Virus record (IMG/VR): IMGVR_UViG_3300020197_001067
Span: 1 to 24,995 of that record
From: a virus
Length of the DNA stretch: 24,995 bases
Reading direction: 5' to 3' (one strand)
Part shown: one piece after another, positions 15,724-24,043 of the stretch
Layout of the letters: each line of letters begins with the position of its first letter
Numbering within the stretch: the first letter of the stretch is position 1
The notes under the pieces: model-generated
What the model was told of the DNA's origin: nothing
The model's database searches: none
Seen by the model: only the letters and a program-made list of their open reading frames with translations
Made by a program: the position numbers and the translations under genes

Positions 15724-16774
15724 ATTTAAATGTAATTTTGACCAGTCCTCTTGATCCACGCCAACCATAGCAGCAAGGACCACCACAAGAAGTTGCTGAT
15801 GGAGCACCTTGCCCCCACATACCTCTTCCACAAACATCTCCAGTCATTTCACCCCAGATACAAGAACCAAATTCATTAATACAAGAATTACCCTCATTTT
15901 TCACTACAACGTGCCTTGTGCATTGGTCACGAACTCCACCAGGCTGTGCAATTCCAAGACAAACCCAGCAAGTGTCTCCACAAGCACAGTTTACGCGGAA
16001 CCAACCAAGTTTTCCACCAACGTGATAGTCTCCACCATATCCACAAGCACAATCACACCAGAAAAATCCGTCAGGTGGGAAAATATAACAACCAGGACCA
16101 CCACCAACAGTTGTATTTGTTGCTGCTGATCTTAATTCGTGAGCACTACAAGCAGGCCCATATGTTGGAGATGATCCACCAGAATACCATACAAAGCAAC
16201 AAGTCTTACCAGGAAGTCCACCCTCTGCACAGAAGTTTGATAATCCGCAACCAGTGATGTATGATTTACATCCACGAATACCAGTGCAACACTGTGAGCA
16301 GCAAGTTGGAGGACCAACAAATACAAGATAGCAGAATCCACCTAGTGTTCCACCAGGAAAATCACATCCTCTTATAGTCTTACGTGCATAAGCACCAGCG
16401 CCACCAGGATTGCCTTGTTGGCAGCAACAAGCGCCGCCGCCTGATCCACCACCACCCCAGATCTCAAACGTAATCTGAGAGGTTCCAGGCATCGCACAGA
16501 ATGCTTGACACCAGCGGTTATAGTTTGCATTACAGTTTTCATTCCAACAATGTCCACCCCAGAACATTGTGAAACCATCTGGTTTATATGGTCCCCAAGC
16601 AGTTGCCCAAGAAGTGTTTACATCATTATGATAGATATTACCACCAATTCCTTTTTGTGGTGGATCAACCGAATGTTCCGCTCTTCTTGTAATTGTACTT
16701 GCCAATCCAGTCAGAGCATTACGTCTGAGGAGGTTAGAATTTTCAGTGTCTGTTAAACGTCTTAAATCTGCCAT
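15722..16774 (-). CDS. Cys/Gly-rich fibre/adhesin-like protein (paralog 2)
   Basis: 350 aa with 34 cysteines by my count (about 9.7%, the highest of the three). N-terminus MADLRRLTDTEN. FEIWGGGGSGGGACCC begins near residue 103, followed by GNPGGAGAYARK and GCKSYITGCGLSNFCAEGG, then Cys clusters such as CCSQCC and CDCACG. The C-terminus ends GSRGLVKITFK, a typical last strand of Gly-rich fibre domains. It follows paralog 1 after 11 bases, with GAGGT before the ATG and no promoter of its own, so the two are probably one transcript. Likely virion surface protein; Cys could form disulfides or bind metal. Confidence 0.8.
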   Translation of the reverse strand: MADLRRLTDTENSNLLRRNALTGLASTITRRAEHSVDPPQKGIGGNIYHNDVNTSWATAWGPYKPDGFTMFWGGHCWNENCNANYNRWCQAFCAMPGTSQITFEIWGGGGSGGGACCCQQGNPGGAGAYARKTIRGCDFPGGTLGGFCYLVFVGPPTCCSQCCTGIRGCKSYITGCGLSNFCAEGGLPGKTCCFVWYSGGSSPTYGPACSAHELRSAATNTTVGGGPGCYIFPPDGFFWCDCACGYGGDYHVGGKLGWFRVNCACGDTCWVCLGIAQPGGVRDQCTRHVVVKNEGNSCINEFGSCIWGEMTGDVCGRGMWGQGAPSATSCGGPCCYGWRGSRGLVKITFK

Positions 16775-16785
16775 TTTTGTTTACC

Positions 16786-17961
16786 TCATCCGTATGTAAT
16801 CTGAATCATTCCGCTGCCACCAGGTCCACCACAGTAGCAGTTATTACCACCAGTAGACGATGCACTCTTTCCACCAAATCCAGGTATATATGTATGGTGA
16901 GCATCATCAGACCCTTCACCACCACTTTGGAATCCCATCAGTGCTTTTGCGTGTTGATGAATACCTTGATAACCAGCGTTGTTCATATCCCATCTTGGAA
17001 TTGCAACCCATCCACCACGAGTATTAATCAAACCACCAGGATAAGGGTGAAGATCAGTGATCATACACCATTGACCAGCATCTTGATTATATGGAGAAGT
17101 GATCATTCCAGGTAGTCCATGTGCTCCACCATCAGCACCATAGAAAGGAGCACAATATGCCATTGGTGAGAAACAAGCGCCACCAAAACAATGATTGACT
17201 GGATGTCCTAAGAAGACTTCATTACAACAACTTAAATAAGTATTACCTTTATTATTAAATAATTTGGAATAAACAGAAACCTCAGGAAGTGCATCAGATA
17301 AGTAAGTTGCTCTTTGACCGATGCCGCCGCCTGGAGAAAAGCACGAATGCCCACAAATTAGATAATGAGGTCCACAAAAGAAGTCACAAGCCATCAATTT
17401 ACCCATCATAAAGTGACCAGCACCATCAGCACGGGTAAAAGCTGAAGAACAAGGGCTATAATCATTATTCCAACAGAAGCAACAACCATGTGATAATGCA
17501 CAGTGTGTCATCCCCCCCATACCACCTTCGGCACAGAAGTTACAAAGACCGTGCCCTACGATATATGATTTGCAACCTTGCTGTCCAAAATGATTTCCGT
17601 GTGGTAGGCAACACTGTCCTGTACCTAAACAAAATTCATAAGGACAACCAGTCAAATCACCATATTGCTCTGCACACAGAATTTTAAATGCATGAGCACC
17701 GCTCCCTCCAGGACCGCCCCACATGCAGCAACAACTACCACCACCAGATCCACCAGCTCCCCAAATCTCAAACTTAATAAAGCGAGTTCCTTTTGGAGCC
17801 TTCCACTTCATTGATGAATACTGGGGTTGATGGTTTACAGCACAATGCGTCATATAACGAATCTGCTTGTACTGAGAACCAATACGAGATGTAGTTAATC
17901 CTACGACCTGTTGGAAGGTAGTTGTATCAGCGTATGCGATTAAATCTCTTAGGTTTGCCAT
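16786..17961 (-). CDS. Cys/Gly-rich fibre/adhesin-like protein (paralog 1)
   Basis: 391 aa with 29 cysteines by my count (about 7.4%). N-terminus MANLRDLIAYADTT. FEIWGAGGSGGGSCCC begins near residue 64, then GCKSYIVGHGLCNFCAEGG, and a loop-rich centre holding His, Cys and Met (THCALSHGCCFCW). It ends GGPGGSGMIQITYG. The ribosome site AGGAGGAG is strong. No late promoter right upstream: it follows the 111-aa gene after 34 bases, so it likely shares that transcript. As for the other two paralogs, the fold is Gly-rich fibre-tip-like and the Cys content is unexplained. Confidence 0.8.
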   Translation of the reverse strand: MANLRDLIAYADTTTFQQVVGLTTSRIGSQYKQIRYMTHCAVNHQPQYSSMKWKAPKGTRFIKFEIWGAGGSGGGSCCCMWGGPGGSGAHAFKILCAEQYGDLTGCPYEFCLGTGQCCLPHGNHFGQQGCKSYIVGHGLCNFCAEGGMGGMTHCALSHGCCFCWNNDYSPCSSAFTRADGAGHFMMGKLMACDFFCGPHYLICGHSCFSPGGGIGQRATYLSDALPEVSVYSKLFNNKGNTYLSCCNEVFLGHPVNHCFGGACFSPMAYCAPFYGADGGAHGLPGMITSPYNQDAGQWCMITDLHPYPGGLINTRGGWVAIPRWDMNNAGYQGIHQHAKALMGFQSGGEGSDDAHHTYIPGFGGKSASSTGGNNCYCGGPGGSGMIQITYG

Positions 17962-17995
17962 TTACTACTCCTCCTGTTTATAAGATAATTACTCA

Positions 17996-18331
17996 TCAGG
18001 ACTTGAGTAATACCCAACCGTATGAAGCTCCAGTATAAAGAAGTTCTACAGAAGTATAAGGAACGTTAAGAGTGAGATTCTCATTTAGAGAAGCAATCTT
18101 AGTAATCGAAGTTGTAGTCCCAACGGTACAATTATATTGACCAAACCTACCATTTGGATCAACAACTGTAATTCTGTGCCCAATTACCGCATTTGCAGAA
18201 GTTGGAATGGTAACCGTGATTGGTCCACCAGTGGTATCAGCAAGAATCGTTTCGTTAGGATTTGCTGTATAATTTGTAGTGATTGCTACCAGAGTAGTGG
18301 TGGTAGTTGGCGTGGCGATAAAGCGTCCCAT
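17996..18331 (-). CDS. Small virion structural protein
   Basis: 111 aa, Thr-rich and beta-rich. After a Thr run (TPTTTTT) it has ANPNETILADTTGGPITVTIP and ends LYTGASYGWVLL. This TGGPITVTIP / GWVLL layout is common in phage tail-fibre tail domains, where a short beta unit caps the fibre. GGAG lies before ATG. It is the second gene after a late promoter (18715) and stands between the 106-aa gene and the Cys-rich paralogs. Specific role unknown. Confidence 0.75.
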   Translation of the reverse strand: MGRFIATPTTTTTLVAITTNYTANPNETILADTTGGPITVTIPTSANAVIGHRITVVDPNGRFGQYNCTVGTTTSITKIASLNENLTLNVPYTSVELLYTGASYGWVLLKS

Positions 18332-18349
18332 TGGTTTTTAAGTCTCCTA

Positions 18350-18670
18350 TTATGATACTAATTGTTCTACACCGTAAGCTGATACGGAAACATTTGGAGT
18401 GTCTGAGTACACAACCAATTGTTTACCAACATCCATAACCAATCCACTTCTCTCTAGAACACCGTTCGGTGCGATGTCGACGTCATACTCAATGAATTGA
18501 GCATTAGTTGGGGTTGCCCCTGTTGTAATAGCAACACGAACAGAAACATTTGTTGTATTTCTGTTGGCAACGTTCAGGTTCACATATGCTAAAGTAATGC
18601 TTGGAACACTGTATACTGTGGTATATGTTGTGGCAGCTAACGCAACTTGTCCTAAAATTCCTGATGCCAT
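18350..18670 (-). CDS. Small virion structural protein
   Basis: 106 aa, beta-rich, starting MASGILGQVALAATTYTTVY and with a repeat-like VNLNVANRNTTNVSVRVAITT strand pair; the sequence DIAPNGVLERSGLVMDVGKQLVVYS fits a small beta-sandwich. Proteins of this type are repeatedly present beside fibre genes in T4-like cyanophages, and the two beta domains of the 401-aa fibre protein have a similar layout (VFVGIAS...). ATG with GGAG 11 bases upstream and a perfect TATAAATA late motif 45 bases upstream. Role unknown, probably virion. Confidence 0.8.
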   Translation of the reverse strand: MASGILGQVALAATTYTTVYSVPSITLAYVNLNVANRNTTNVSVRVAITTGATPTNAQFIEYDVDIAPNGVLERSGLVMDVGKQLVVYSDTPNVSVSAYGVEQLVS

Positions 18671-18714
18671 TTAGAAAAACTCCAACTTTTTATATTTCAT
18701 GTTTTACTTAAAGT

Positions 18715-18722
18715 TATTTATA
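18715..18722 (-). promoter_or_regulatory. T4-type late promoter motif (TATAAATA)
   Basis: TATAAATA on the minus strand, a perfect match to the T4 late consensus, 45 bases before the ATG of the 106-aa gene. Confidence 0.7.
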
Positions 18723-18726
18723 ATAA

Positions 18727-21700
18727 TCAAGAGGTAGCAATCCAGTACGCAAATGCTCTTCCACCAAGAGTTTGAGCATCGACATATGTTTTAACTGCAA
18801 ACTCAGTTGGAACTGCAGTATTCGAGTTACCTGACATTGTTCCATCAGCAGAGAATTCACTGATTGCTTCACCAATTTGTCCACCAAGTGAACCCAGTCT
18901 CAGAGAAGTCAGACCCGAAAGATTAAACGCAGAAGCATTCAGAGTTGCACTACCAGTTGCCTGGTCAACAGCAAAGTAATTACCAACTCGGAAGTTACCA
19001 TCTTGGTCAGTGGTTACAAAGTAAACGCGTCCTGGAAATCCTTCGATCGTTTGGTTCCCCTGAATTGGTAACGTAATTGGTTTTGCTGGATAATTAGATT
19101 CTACTCTATTACCAATACCAATCTCAAGGAAATCGTGTCCAGTTAATCTAATTTGACTGTAATCATAACGAATCTTGAGGTCTTGTCCATCAAAGGCTGG
19201 ATTTACCTTCTCAATGTTTGTTCTAACAATTGCTGTACCACGAACAGTATCAACATTAAACGTTACTGCAGCACCTGCAACACCACCAATTTCAGTCCCA
19301 TCAATTGTAAGTTGTTGACCTTGAACATAATTAGATCCTGCAGTAGAAACTCCAAGATTATCAATATATCCTGTTGCACCGATACTTACATTTAAGAATC
19401 CACCAGTTCCAGTTGCACTTCCTGTTACGGCAACGCTTGGATATGTTCCTGTAGCACCAAGTGCTGATTGATGGTAAGTACCAGCATATCCTGCAATTCC
19501 AAACGTTGGAGCAACATAACTTGTTACAAGACTTATAACATATGCATTTGCATCAGATCCAATACCAGCAGTAATTGTTGATCCACTTCCTGCAGCAGGA
19601 CCATAAAGAGTTCCAGAAGTTCTTCTTGTTATTGGAGAGTCCGAAGTCACACCCACAAAACTAATACTTCCACGTGCTTTTGGTTGCTCAGTTAATCCTT
19701 TTAGTGGGAAGATGAATCCTTTAACTCCAGTTACAGCATCAGGATTATTGAGCAATCTTGCAGTTGCTCCTGTTCCAACCATTCCACCACCAATGAAGAT
19801 AACTTCATTTGGTCGGAAGGTTTCCATTCCAACAGGACGATAGAGAACTCTATTTGTAGATGGAATATCAAAAATAATTTTCCCAACTGCTCCAGAAGTC
19901 TCACCAGTGATAGCAGCACCAACAGTAACACCACCACCAACAATAACTAAACCACCAGTTGAATACTCAAGAAGTTCACCGTCAATTGCCGCTGGTTTAA
20001 ATGCTTCACTTTGACTATATCCTAAACTTACAGAACCCCATTCTCCATAAGAATTATTTCCATTCAGAGCACGAATAATACCACCGTTAGTAGCAAGGTA
20101 TCCATAATCACACCAGTAAGTAAATCCAGAAATAATCTCACACTTAGCATTATTATCTACCCAATACCCAATACCATTATCGGAAAGAACTGTGTAAGCG
20201 TGGAAAAGGCAACTCTTAAATGAACTCTGAATTCCAGTATATGCATTGCCATCAATATAAGCACCTATACATCCAGTGCCAATTCCAGTACATTCTTTAA
20301 CGTATGGTGACTTAAAATCAATTGGATTATTATCATCTAGAGTAATATAAACACCAGCTGGAGGATGTCTAAGTGTTCCTGTATCTGCTTTTAAAATATA
20401 TTGCGGATCGCTAGTTGTTTTAGCCCAACCAGTCATTCCTCTAAATGTCATCTCTGACAATGTGTTCGCATTATTTAACTTAAACATTACCCCAGTTGCT
20501 AGACCAGCATTTGCGGGTTCAATAAACACAACTCTTTGTGATGCACCTCTAATGTCTGTAAAAGCAGGGACAGTAATTGGAGTTTGTTCTGAATATACTC
20601 CAGCAGCAACATTAAGAACTGCAGGTGCTAGATTTAGAGATTGTATTTTTTGACAAGCGTATTTAATAGTTGCCCAAGGAGTTTCTGGTGTATTACCCCA
20701 AGTCTCCCAGTCTTGTCCAGTAAGTGCAGAAACATAATAATTATTTGGAGCATTTCCAAAATAATCCCAGATCGGATCTGATCCTGCAGATCTTAAAACA
20801 GTTCCAGTTGATCCAATTCCTAAAGCAATGACACCAGAAGAACTTCTAGTTAATAAATCACCCTGAACTGCAAGAACAGCACTAGCATCACCCTGAGCAA
20901 GTAATCCCCACTTACCTGTTGATGTAGTTGGAAGATTTCCTGTGTTAGAAGATGCAATCGAAACATAAGATGACTGAACGTAACTAACGACGTCGTTTAG
21001 TTGATATTCAGTTGCTGTTGCCCAAGTTCCAGCATAACGAAGACCATTAACAAGGAGTTGGAAATTATCAGTACTTGTAGATCCCAACCCTGCTGGAGTA
21101 CTAATGGCAGAAGTTGATGATGCTGTAGCAACATAAGTATTACCACCATATGTTACAAGAGTTCCATATTCGTATGTTGCATTATTTTGGAACGTTGTAA
21201 CTCCAGCAGTTGAAATACCTGTCGTCATTAAACGCCAGGCAGTACTTACACCAACAGCAGGTCTAATTCCTCTATTAACAGTTCCAGATCCGCCAGTAAT
21301 AATACCGACGTACATACTACCATTGTAATAAACAAAATCTCCATATTCATATTCTTGATCATATACCCATCCACCTTCACCATTATTTCCGCCAACATAT
21401 TCTACAGCATATGTTAAAGTAGCTACCCCAGAAGCAGACTTGTGAGGGAAGGTAACTCTATATTGATGATTTCCGTAAGCAAATACATCGTTAATAGAGT
21501 AAGTTGTTAATCCTACCCAATTGCCTCTATGTCTTAGACCCTCAACGTGAATTTGCCACCTAGGAGTTCCAATATTAAAGTCAGTCGAATACCATAGATC
21601 TTCTCTTGCAGCCGAAGTATGGTTGACTGTACAAACGTATGTATTGCCACCAAGTCGAACAATATCATCAATAACATATGCTGTAGATGGCTGCCATTCG

Positions 21701-21744
21701 CCTCTCCAGTTAAATTTTAATCTACCAAGTCTAAATTCTGCCAT
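18727..21744 (-). CDS. Large tail-fibre/tail-spike-like protein with repeated carbohydrate-binding-like motifs
   Basis: 1005 aa. The first ~265 residues carry five copies of a W...Y..(N/D)D.V.Y.G..Y motif: for example WRGEWQPSTAYVIDDIV, WVGLTTYSINDVFAYGN, WVYDQEYEYGDFVYYN, ATYEYGTLVTYGGNTYV and WATATEYQLNDVVSY, spaced about 55-60 residues, resembling CBM5/12-type carbohydrate binding units. The centre from about 335 (NNYYVSALTGQDWETWGNTP) looks like a right-handed beta-helix with the DxxPWxTIxxA pattern of tail spikes. The C-terminal part ends LSGLTSLRLGSLGGQIGE then VPTEFAVKTYVDAQ, typical of phage fibre ends. Probably binds a host or capsid-surface polysaccharide; no hydrolase motif seen. 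Confidence 0.85.
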   Translation of the reverse strand: MAEFRLGRLKFNWRGEWQPSTAYVIDDIVRLGGNTYVCTVNHTSAAREDLWYSTDFNIGTPRWQIHVEGLRHRGNWVGLTTYSINDVFAYGNHQYRVTFPHKSASGVATLTYAVEYVGGNNGEGGWVYDQEYEYGDFVYYNGSMYVGIITGGSGTVNRGIRPAVGVSTAWRLMTTGISTAGVTTFQNNATYEYGTLVTYGGNTYVATASSTSAISTPAGLGSTSTDNFQLLVNGLRYAGTWATATEYQLNDVVSYVQSSYVSIASSNTGNLPTTSTGKWGLLAQGDASAVLAVQGDLLTRSSSGVIALGIGSTGTVLRSAGSDPIWDYFGNAPNNYYVSALTGQDWETWGNTPETPWATIKYACQKIQSLNLAPAVLNVAAGVYSEQTPITVPAFTDIRGASQRVVFIEPANAGLATGVMFKLNNANTLSEMTFRGMTGWAKTTSDPQYILKADTGTLRHPPAGVYITLDDNNPIDFKSPYVKECTGIGTGCIGAYIDGNAYTGIQSSFKSCLFHAYTVLSDNGIGYWVDNNAKCEIISGFTYWCDYGYLATNGGIIRALNGNNSYGEWGSVSLGYSQSEAFKPAAIDGELLEYSTGGLVIVGGGVTVGAAITGETSGAVGKIIFDIPSTNRVLYRPVGMETFRPNEVIFIGGGMVGTGATARLLNNPDAVTGVKGFIFPLKGLTEQPKARGSISFVGVTSDSPITRRTSGTLYGPAAGSGSTITAGIGSDANAYVISLVTSYVAPTFGIAGYAGTYHQSALGATGTYPSVAVTGSATGTGGFLNVSIGATGYIDNLGVSTAGSNYVQGQQLTIDGTEIGGVAGAAVTFNVDTVRGTAIVRTNIEKVNPAFDGQDLKIRYDYSQIRLTGHDFLEIGIGNRVESNYPAKPITLPIQGNQTIEGFPGRVYFVTTDQDGNFRVGNYFAVDQATGSATLNASAFNLSGLTSLRLGSLGGQIGEAISEFSADGTMSGNSNTAVPTEFAVKTYVDAQTLGGRAFAYWIATS

Positions 21745-21754
21745 TTTTGTTTCC

Positions 21755-22120
21755 TTACTTTGGTCCTATGGTGGTGTAATCGTAGGTGCCATTCACCTTA
21801 ATAACAAAATATCCATCATCGTCAATAAAATAATTGAGATTTCTTCTGTCGAATCTTATCTGTTGGTATTTATCTTGTGGATGATTTGTTAAAGATTTCT
21901 CTTCTGTAATTTCTTCGACGTAATCTTGATAATCAGAAACTTCTGGTATTTGAGTACCGTCTAAACGGTAATTAACATCTATAGAGGTTTCTGTTGTTGA
22001 TGCTGCACTTACTTTTGTAAGCCAAAGCATATCATATTCATCACGTCTTAACGCATATACAAAATATCCATTTGAATCGGAAAAGGAGCTAGAATTAGCT
22101 CCGCTGAGTGAAAGTGGCAT
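21755..22120 (-). CDS. Hypothetical virion-associated protein
   Basis: 121 aa from the ATG at 22120 (MPLSLSG); an upstream TTG would give 127 aa but lacks a ribosome site. The start overlaps the stop of the gene before it as TAATG, showing translational coupling to the 168-aa gene. The protein is acidic, with a YFVYALRRDEYDMLWL strand pair and a C-terminal DDGYFVIKVNGTYDYTTIGPK. No recognisable family. Lies directly upstream of the 1005-aa fibre gene in the same operon; perhaps a fibre-associated protein or chaperone, inference only. Confidence 0.8.
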   Translation of the reverse strand: MPLSLSGANSSSFSDSNGYFVYALRRDEYDMLWLTKVSAASTTETSIDVNYRLDGTQIPEVSDYQDYVEEITEEKSLTNHPQDKYQQIRFDRRNLNYFIDDDGYFVIKVNGTYDYTTIGPK

Positions 22121-22626
22121 TATTGTATTATGCTCCAAAAACTACCAGTCCAAAGGAAAAAAATATGCGCTCCCGAAACATCTAACCAAAAAGGCGTATA
22201 CTCAACATTACCAATTTGATCTTGAATTTGATGTCCAGCAGTACTGTTTACTTTTATTGGATTTACTGACCAATTATTTGCTGGATCAGCAACTTCTACA
22301 CTATCACCAGCACTTAAAGAACTTGTTGGTAGATTTAATTCAAATCCTCCAAGAGTAGTATTAGCAAGATATCTTTTTTGGACCGCAAGACCAATACTAA
22401 TACCATCAGCAGATAACTCTGCTGATGCAAGTCCATTGTAATCAACATAAGTCCACTGAGCAGTAAGACCAGTTGGGGCCTGTGCAATAATTTTAATGTT
22501 CGCACCGTCACGAATATAAATTCGTTGATCGGGAATATTTACGGCAATTTCACCATCAGCAAGTTGAGCAGTTGTGGGTACAACGCCCAAATTCCTACTT
22601 CTTCTTGGCTTAATAATTGTCGCCAT
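22120..22626 (-). CDS. Fibre-type protein with Mtd-N-like N-terminal domain
   Basis: 168 aa. Residues 1-45 have the small phage-fibre N-terminal motif, a basic start (MATIIKPRRSRNLG) then LADGEIAVNIPDQRIYIRDG, which resembles the major-tropism-determinant N-terminal domain used to attach fibres. After that is a beta-rich segment (VDYNGLASAELSADG) ending in SFWSIIQ. The ATG has only a weak ribosome site (ATCCTGAATTA); a late motif (GATAAATA) is 27 bases upstream. Likely a small virion protein or fibre tip; the next gene downstream is coupled to it. Confidence 0.8.
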   Translation of the reverse strand: MATIIKPRRSRNLGVVPTTAQLADGEIAVNIPDQRIYIRDGANIKIIAQAPTGLTAQWTYVDYNGLASAELSADGISIGLAVQKRYLANTTLGGFELNLPTSSLSAGDSVEVADPANNWSVNPIKVNSTAGHQIQDQIGNVEYTPFWLDVSGAHIFFLWTGSFWSIIQ

Positions 22627-22652
22627 TAATTCAGGATAAAAAATATTTTAAT

Positions 22653-22660
22653 TATTTATC
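22653..22660 (-). promoter_or_regulatory. T4-type late promoter motif (GATAAATA)
   Basis: GATAAATA on the minus strand, 27 bases before the ATG of the 168-aa gene, at the head of the fibre operon. Confidence 0.6.
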
Positions 22661-22679
22661 ACTTTTCACAAGGCACTAT

Positions 22680-23411
22680 TTAGACAAAAGCAAAGTGAAT
22701 CCAACTAGTTGCGATATATTTTTTACCTTTTAAAGGAGGATTTCCTCGATGAGTATGAGTCCATTGAGATGGCCAAAGAACAACTCTACCTTTCTTTGGT
22801 TGAACTCTACGATGTTGATGAAGAAACTCTGTTTCACCACCTTCAACAACATCATTTAGATACAACATACTCACAAGATATCTTGTCGATGTCTGAATAC
22901 TTTCGACTTCATGGTGCCAAACGTGATATCCTTCACCTGGTTCAGTTTTCTGAATATTTACTGTATATTGAGCACCCTTCATATTATAAAGAATAGTATA
23001 TTTTTTAGCGTACTCAGCATAGCATTTTGCAATAATTTTATTGTATGAATCCAATACTCTTGTATTCATACTTACATTAAAACTATCTTGTTTTTGTTGA
23101 CTGGTCTCAAGAAAAACTGCTTCATCTTCAAGATGAAGAGCAGCCTTTTCCAACGATTGGGTATCACGGCGCATATAATGCCCATCAAATAAATTTTGAT
23201 TGGAATTTTTCATATTATGAAAAAAGTCAATCATATGAGTTCCATCAAAATCAGTATCAAAAACACCAATAAAATCGTCGCCAATATCGGCATTTAAAAT
23301 TCTATATTCCGATTGATTTGCTATCTCCATATAATTACCTTTCACAAAATCCTTATGGCGCTGCTGACCAGTCTGTACAACTCCAGTTTCCATCTCATTA
23401 ATATAAGTCAT
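22680..23411 (-). CDS. 2-oxoglutarate/Fe(II)-dependent oxygenase (P4H-like)
   Basis: 243 aa. The iron triad is H166-x-E168 (VWHHEVES; Glu replaces the more common Asp) and H221 (THTHRGNPP), with K230/K231 (GKKYIATSW) as the likely 2-oxoglutarate contact. ETEFLHQHRRVQPKKGRVVLWPS fits the P4H strand pattern. P4H-like oxygenases are frequent in T4-like cyanophages. Coupled to the 72-aa gene by TAATG. It precedes the 168-aa/fibre operon, so an effect on virion proteins or host proteins is possible but not shown. HxE instead of HxD is a notable variation. Confidence 0.9.
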   Translation of the reverse strand: MTYINEMETGVVQTGQQRHKDFVKGNYMEIANQSEYRILNADIGDDFIGVFDTDFDGTHMIDFFHNMKNSNQNLFDGHYMRRDTQSLEKAALHLEDEAVFLETSQQKQDSFNVSMNTRVLDSYNKIIAKCYAEYAKKYTILYNMKGAQYTVNIQKTEPGEGYHVWHHEVESIQTSTRYLVSMLYLNDVVEGGETEFLHQHRRVQPKKGRVVLWPSQWTHTHRGNPPLKGKKYIATSWIHFAFV

Positions 23412-23629
23412 TACTGATCCTCCAGTTTTACATTATTATGTTTTTTAGCACAAGCACCTCTTCCATATGCACGTGCCATACTGTTTATGTATGAGCAAAC
23501 TTTATTCTCTTCTCCACAATAAGGACACTTTGCACCAGGAGGATCGTTTACATATCCCGATGGCATCATTACTTCCTTATTTCTAATGATTCTTTGATTA
23601 TCTGCTTGCTCATATTTGCAATGGTTCAT
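23411..23629 (-). CDS. Small Cys-rich (zinc-ribbon-like) protein
   Basis: 72 aa with C35-x-x-C38 (CPYCGEE), C45 and C60, suggesting one zinc or redox site. Both ends are coupled: its ATG overlaps the stop of the upstream gene (ATGA at 23626-23629) and its stop overlaps the oxygenase start (TAATG). Two Met codons (21, 22) allow a shorter form MMPSGYVNDPPGAKCPYC. No named family recognised. Close to an oxygenase, but a link is inference. Confidence 0.8.
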   Translation of the reverse strand: MNHCKYEQADNQRIIRNKEVMMPSGYVNDPPGAKCPYCGEENKVCSYINSMARAYGRGACAKKHNNVKLEDQ

Positions 23630-23934
23630 ACTCTCACAGGTTCTGCCTGGCGGTCTGGGAGTTTGATTTGAGGCAGTGGTTCTGGTTCACGAACTTCCCA
23701 GGAACCACCAACACCACCGTCCATATTCACGACAATCTCACTGGTTGGTAGTGCCTTAGGCATCTGAACATCCACCACTTGACCCATCAGAAACTGGTTA
23801 CGAGTATAAGTGCGGTTCTGTGGATCCATAGCAACCATCGCCAGAGCATCAAGTTCATCACCACAATCTAATAGTTTTCTTCCAGTCTTTTTATCAAGAA
23901 CTGAGAAATACTCTTCACTCTGATACTTGTTCAT
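23626..23934 (-). CDS. Conserved hypothetical protein
   Basis: 102 aa from the ATG at 23934 (MNKYQSEEYFSVLDKKTGRK). A TTG upstream would give 129 aa but includes the promoter TATAAT, so the shorter form fits. The protein is acidic and ends in a Pro-rich tail (PEPLPQIKLPDRQAEPVRV). The transcript from TTTACA-17-TATAAT would start about 13 bases before the ATG. A 42-aa frame overlaps its start by 20 bases in another phase. Conserved-looking but unknown to me. Confidence 0.75.
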   Translation of the reverse strand: MNKYQSEEYFSVLDKKTGRKLLDCGDELDALAMVAMDPQNRTYTRNQFLMGQVVDVQMPKALPTSEIVVNMDGGVGGSWEVREPEPLPQIKLPDRQAEPVRV

Positions 23935-24043
23935 TGTCCGATCTCTTTTCTTTATTATAGGATACTTTAGATGATCTGTAAAGTTGTGGCCAAGTGTCTC
24001 TGATAATTTCTGCAAGTTTATAAGGTGTTTCTGAACTAATCAT
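23915..24043 (-). CDS. Small 42-aa protein, coupled to the HNH nuclease
   Basis: The ATG at 24043 directly abuts the TAA of the HNH gene (TAAATG), a strong sign of translational coupling. The product begins MISSETPYKLAEIIRDTWPQ and continues with a basic Lys/Ser/Arg part ending SDNEQVSE. Helical, charged, no membrane part. It overlaps the next gene start in a different frame. Unknown function; alternatively it is the true N-terminus of the 102-aa protein joined by frameshifting (see finding). Confidence 0.6.
   Translation of the reverse strand: MISSETPYKLAEIIRDTWPQLYRSSKVSYNKEKRSDNEQVSE
23954..23982 (-). promoter_or_regulatory. Host-type promoter TTTACA-17-TATAAT
   Basis: Minus strand TTTACA (23977-23982), 17 bases, TATAAT (23954-23959), the same boxes and spacing as upstream of the glycan operon. 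The -10 ends 20 bases before the ATG of the 102-aa gene and lies inside the 42-aa coding frame. Confidence 0.65.

Noticed and set aside
14741-17961. The three Cys-rich proteins as metallothioneins or secreted toxins
   Set aside because: They lack signal peptides, are far longer than metallothioneins and carry fibre-type Gly-rich domains beside other fibre genes.
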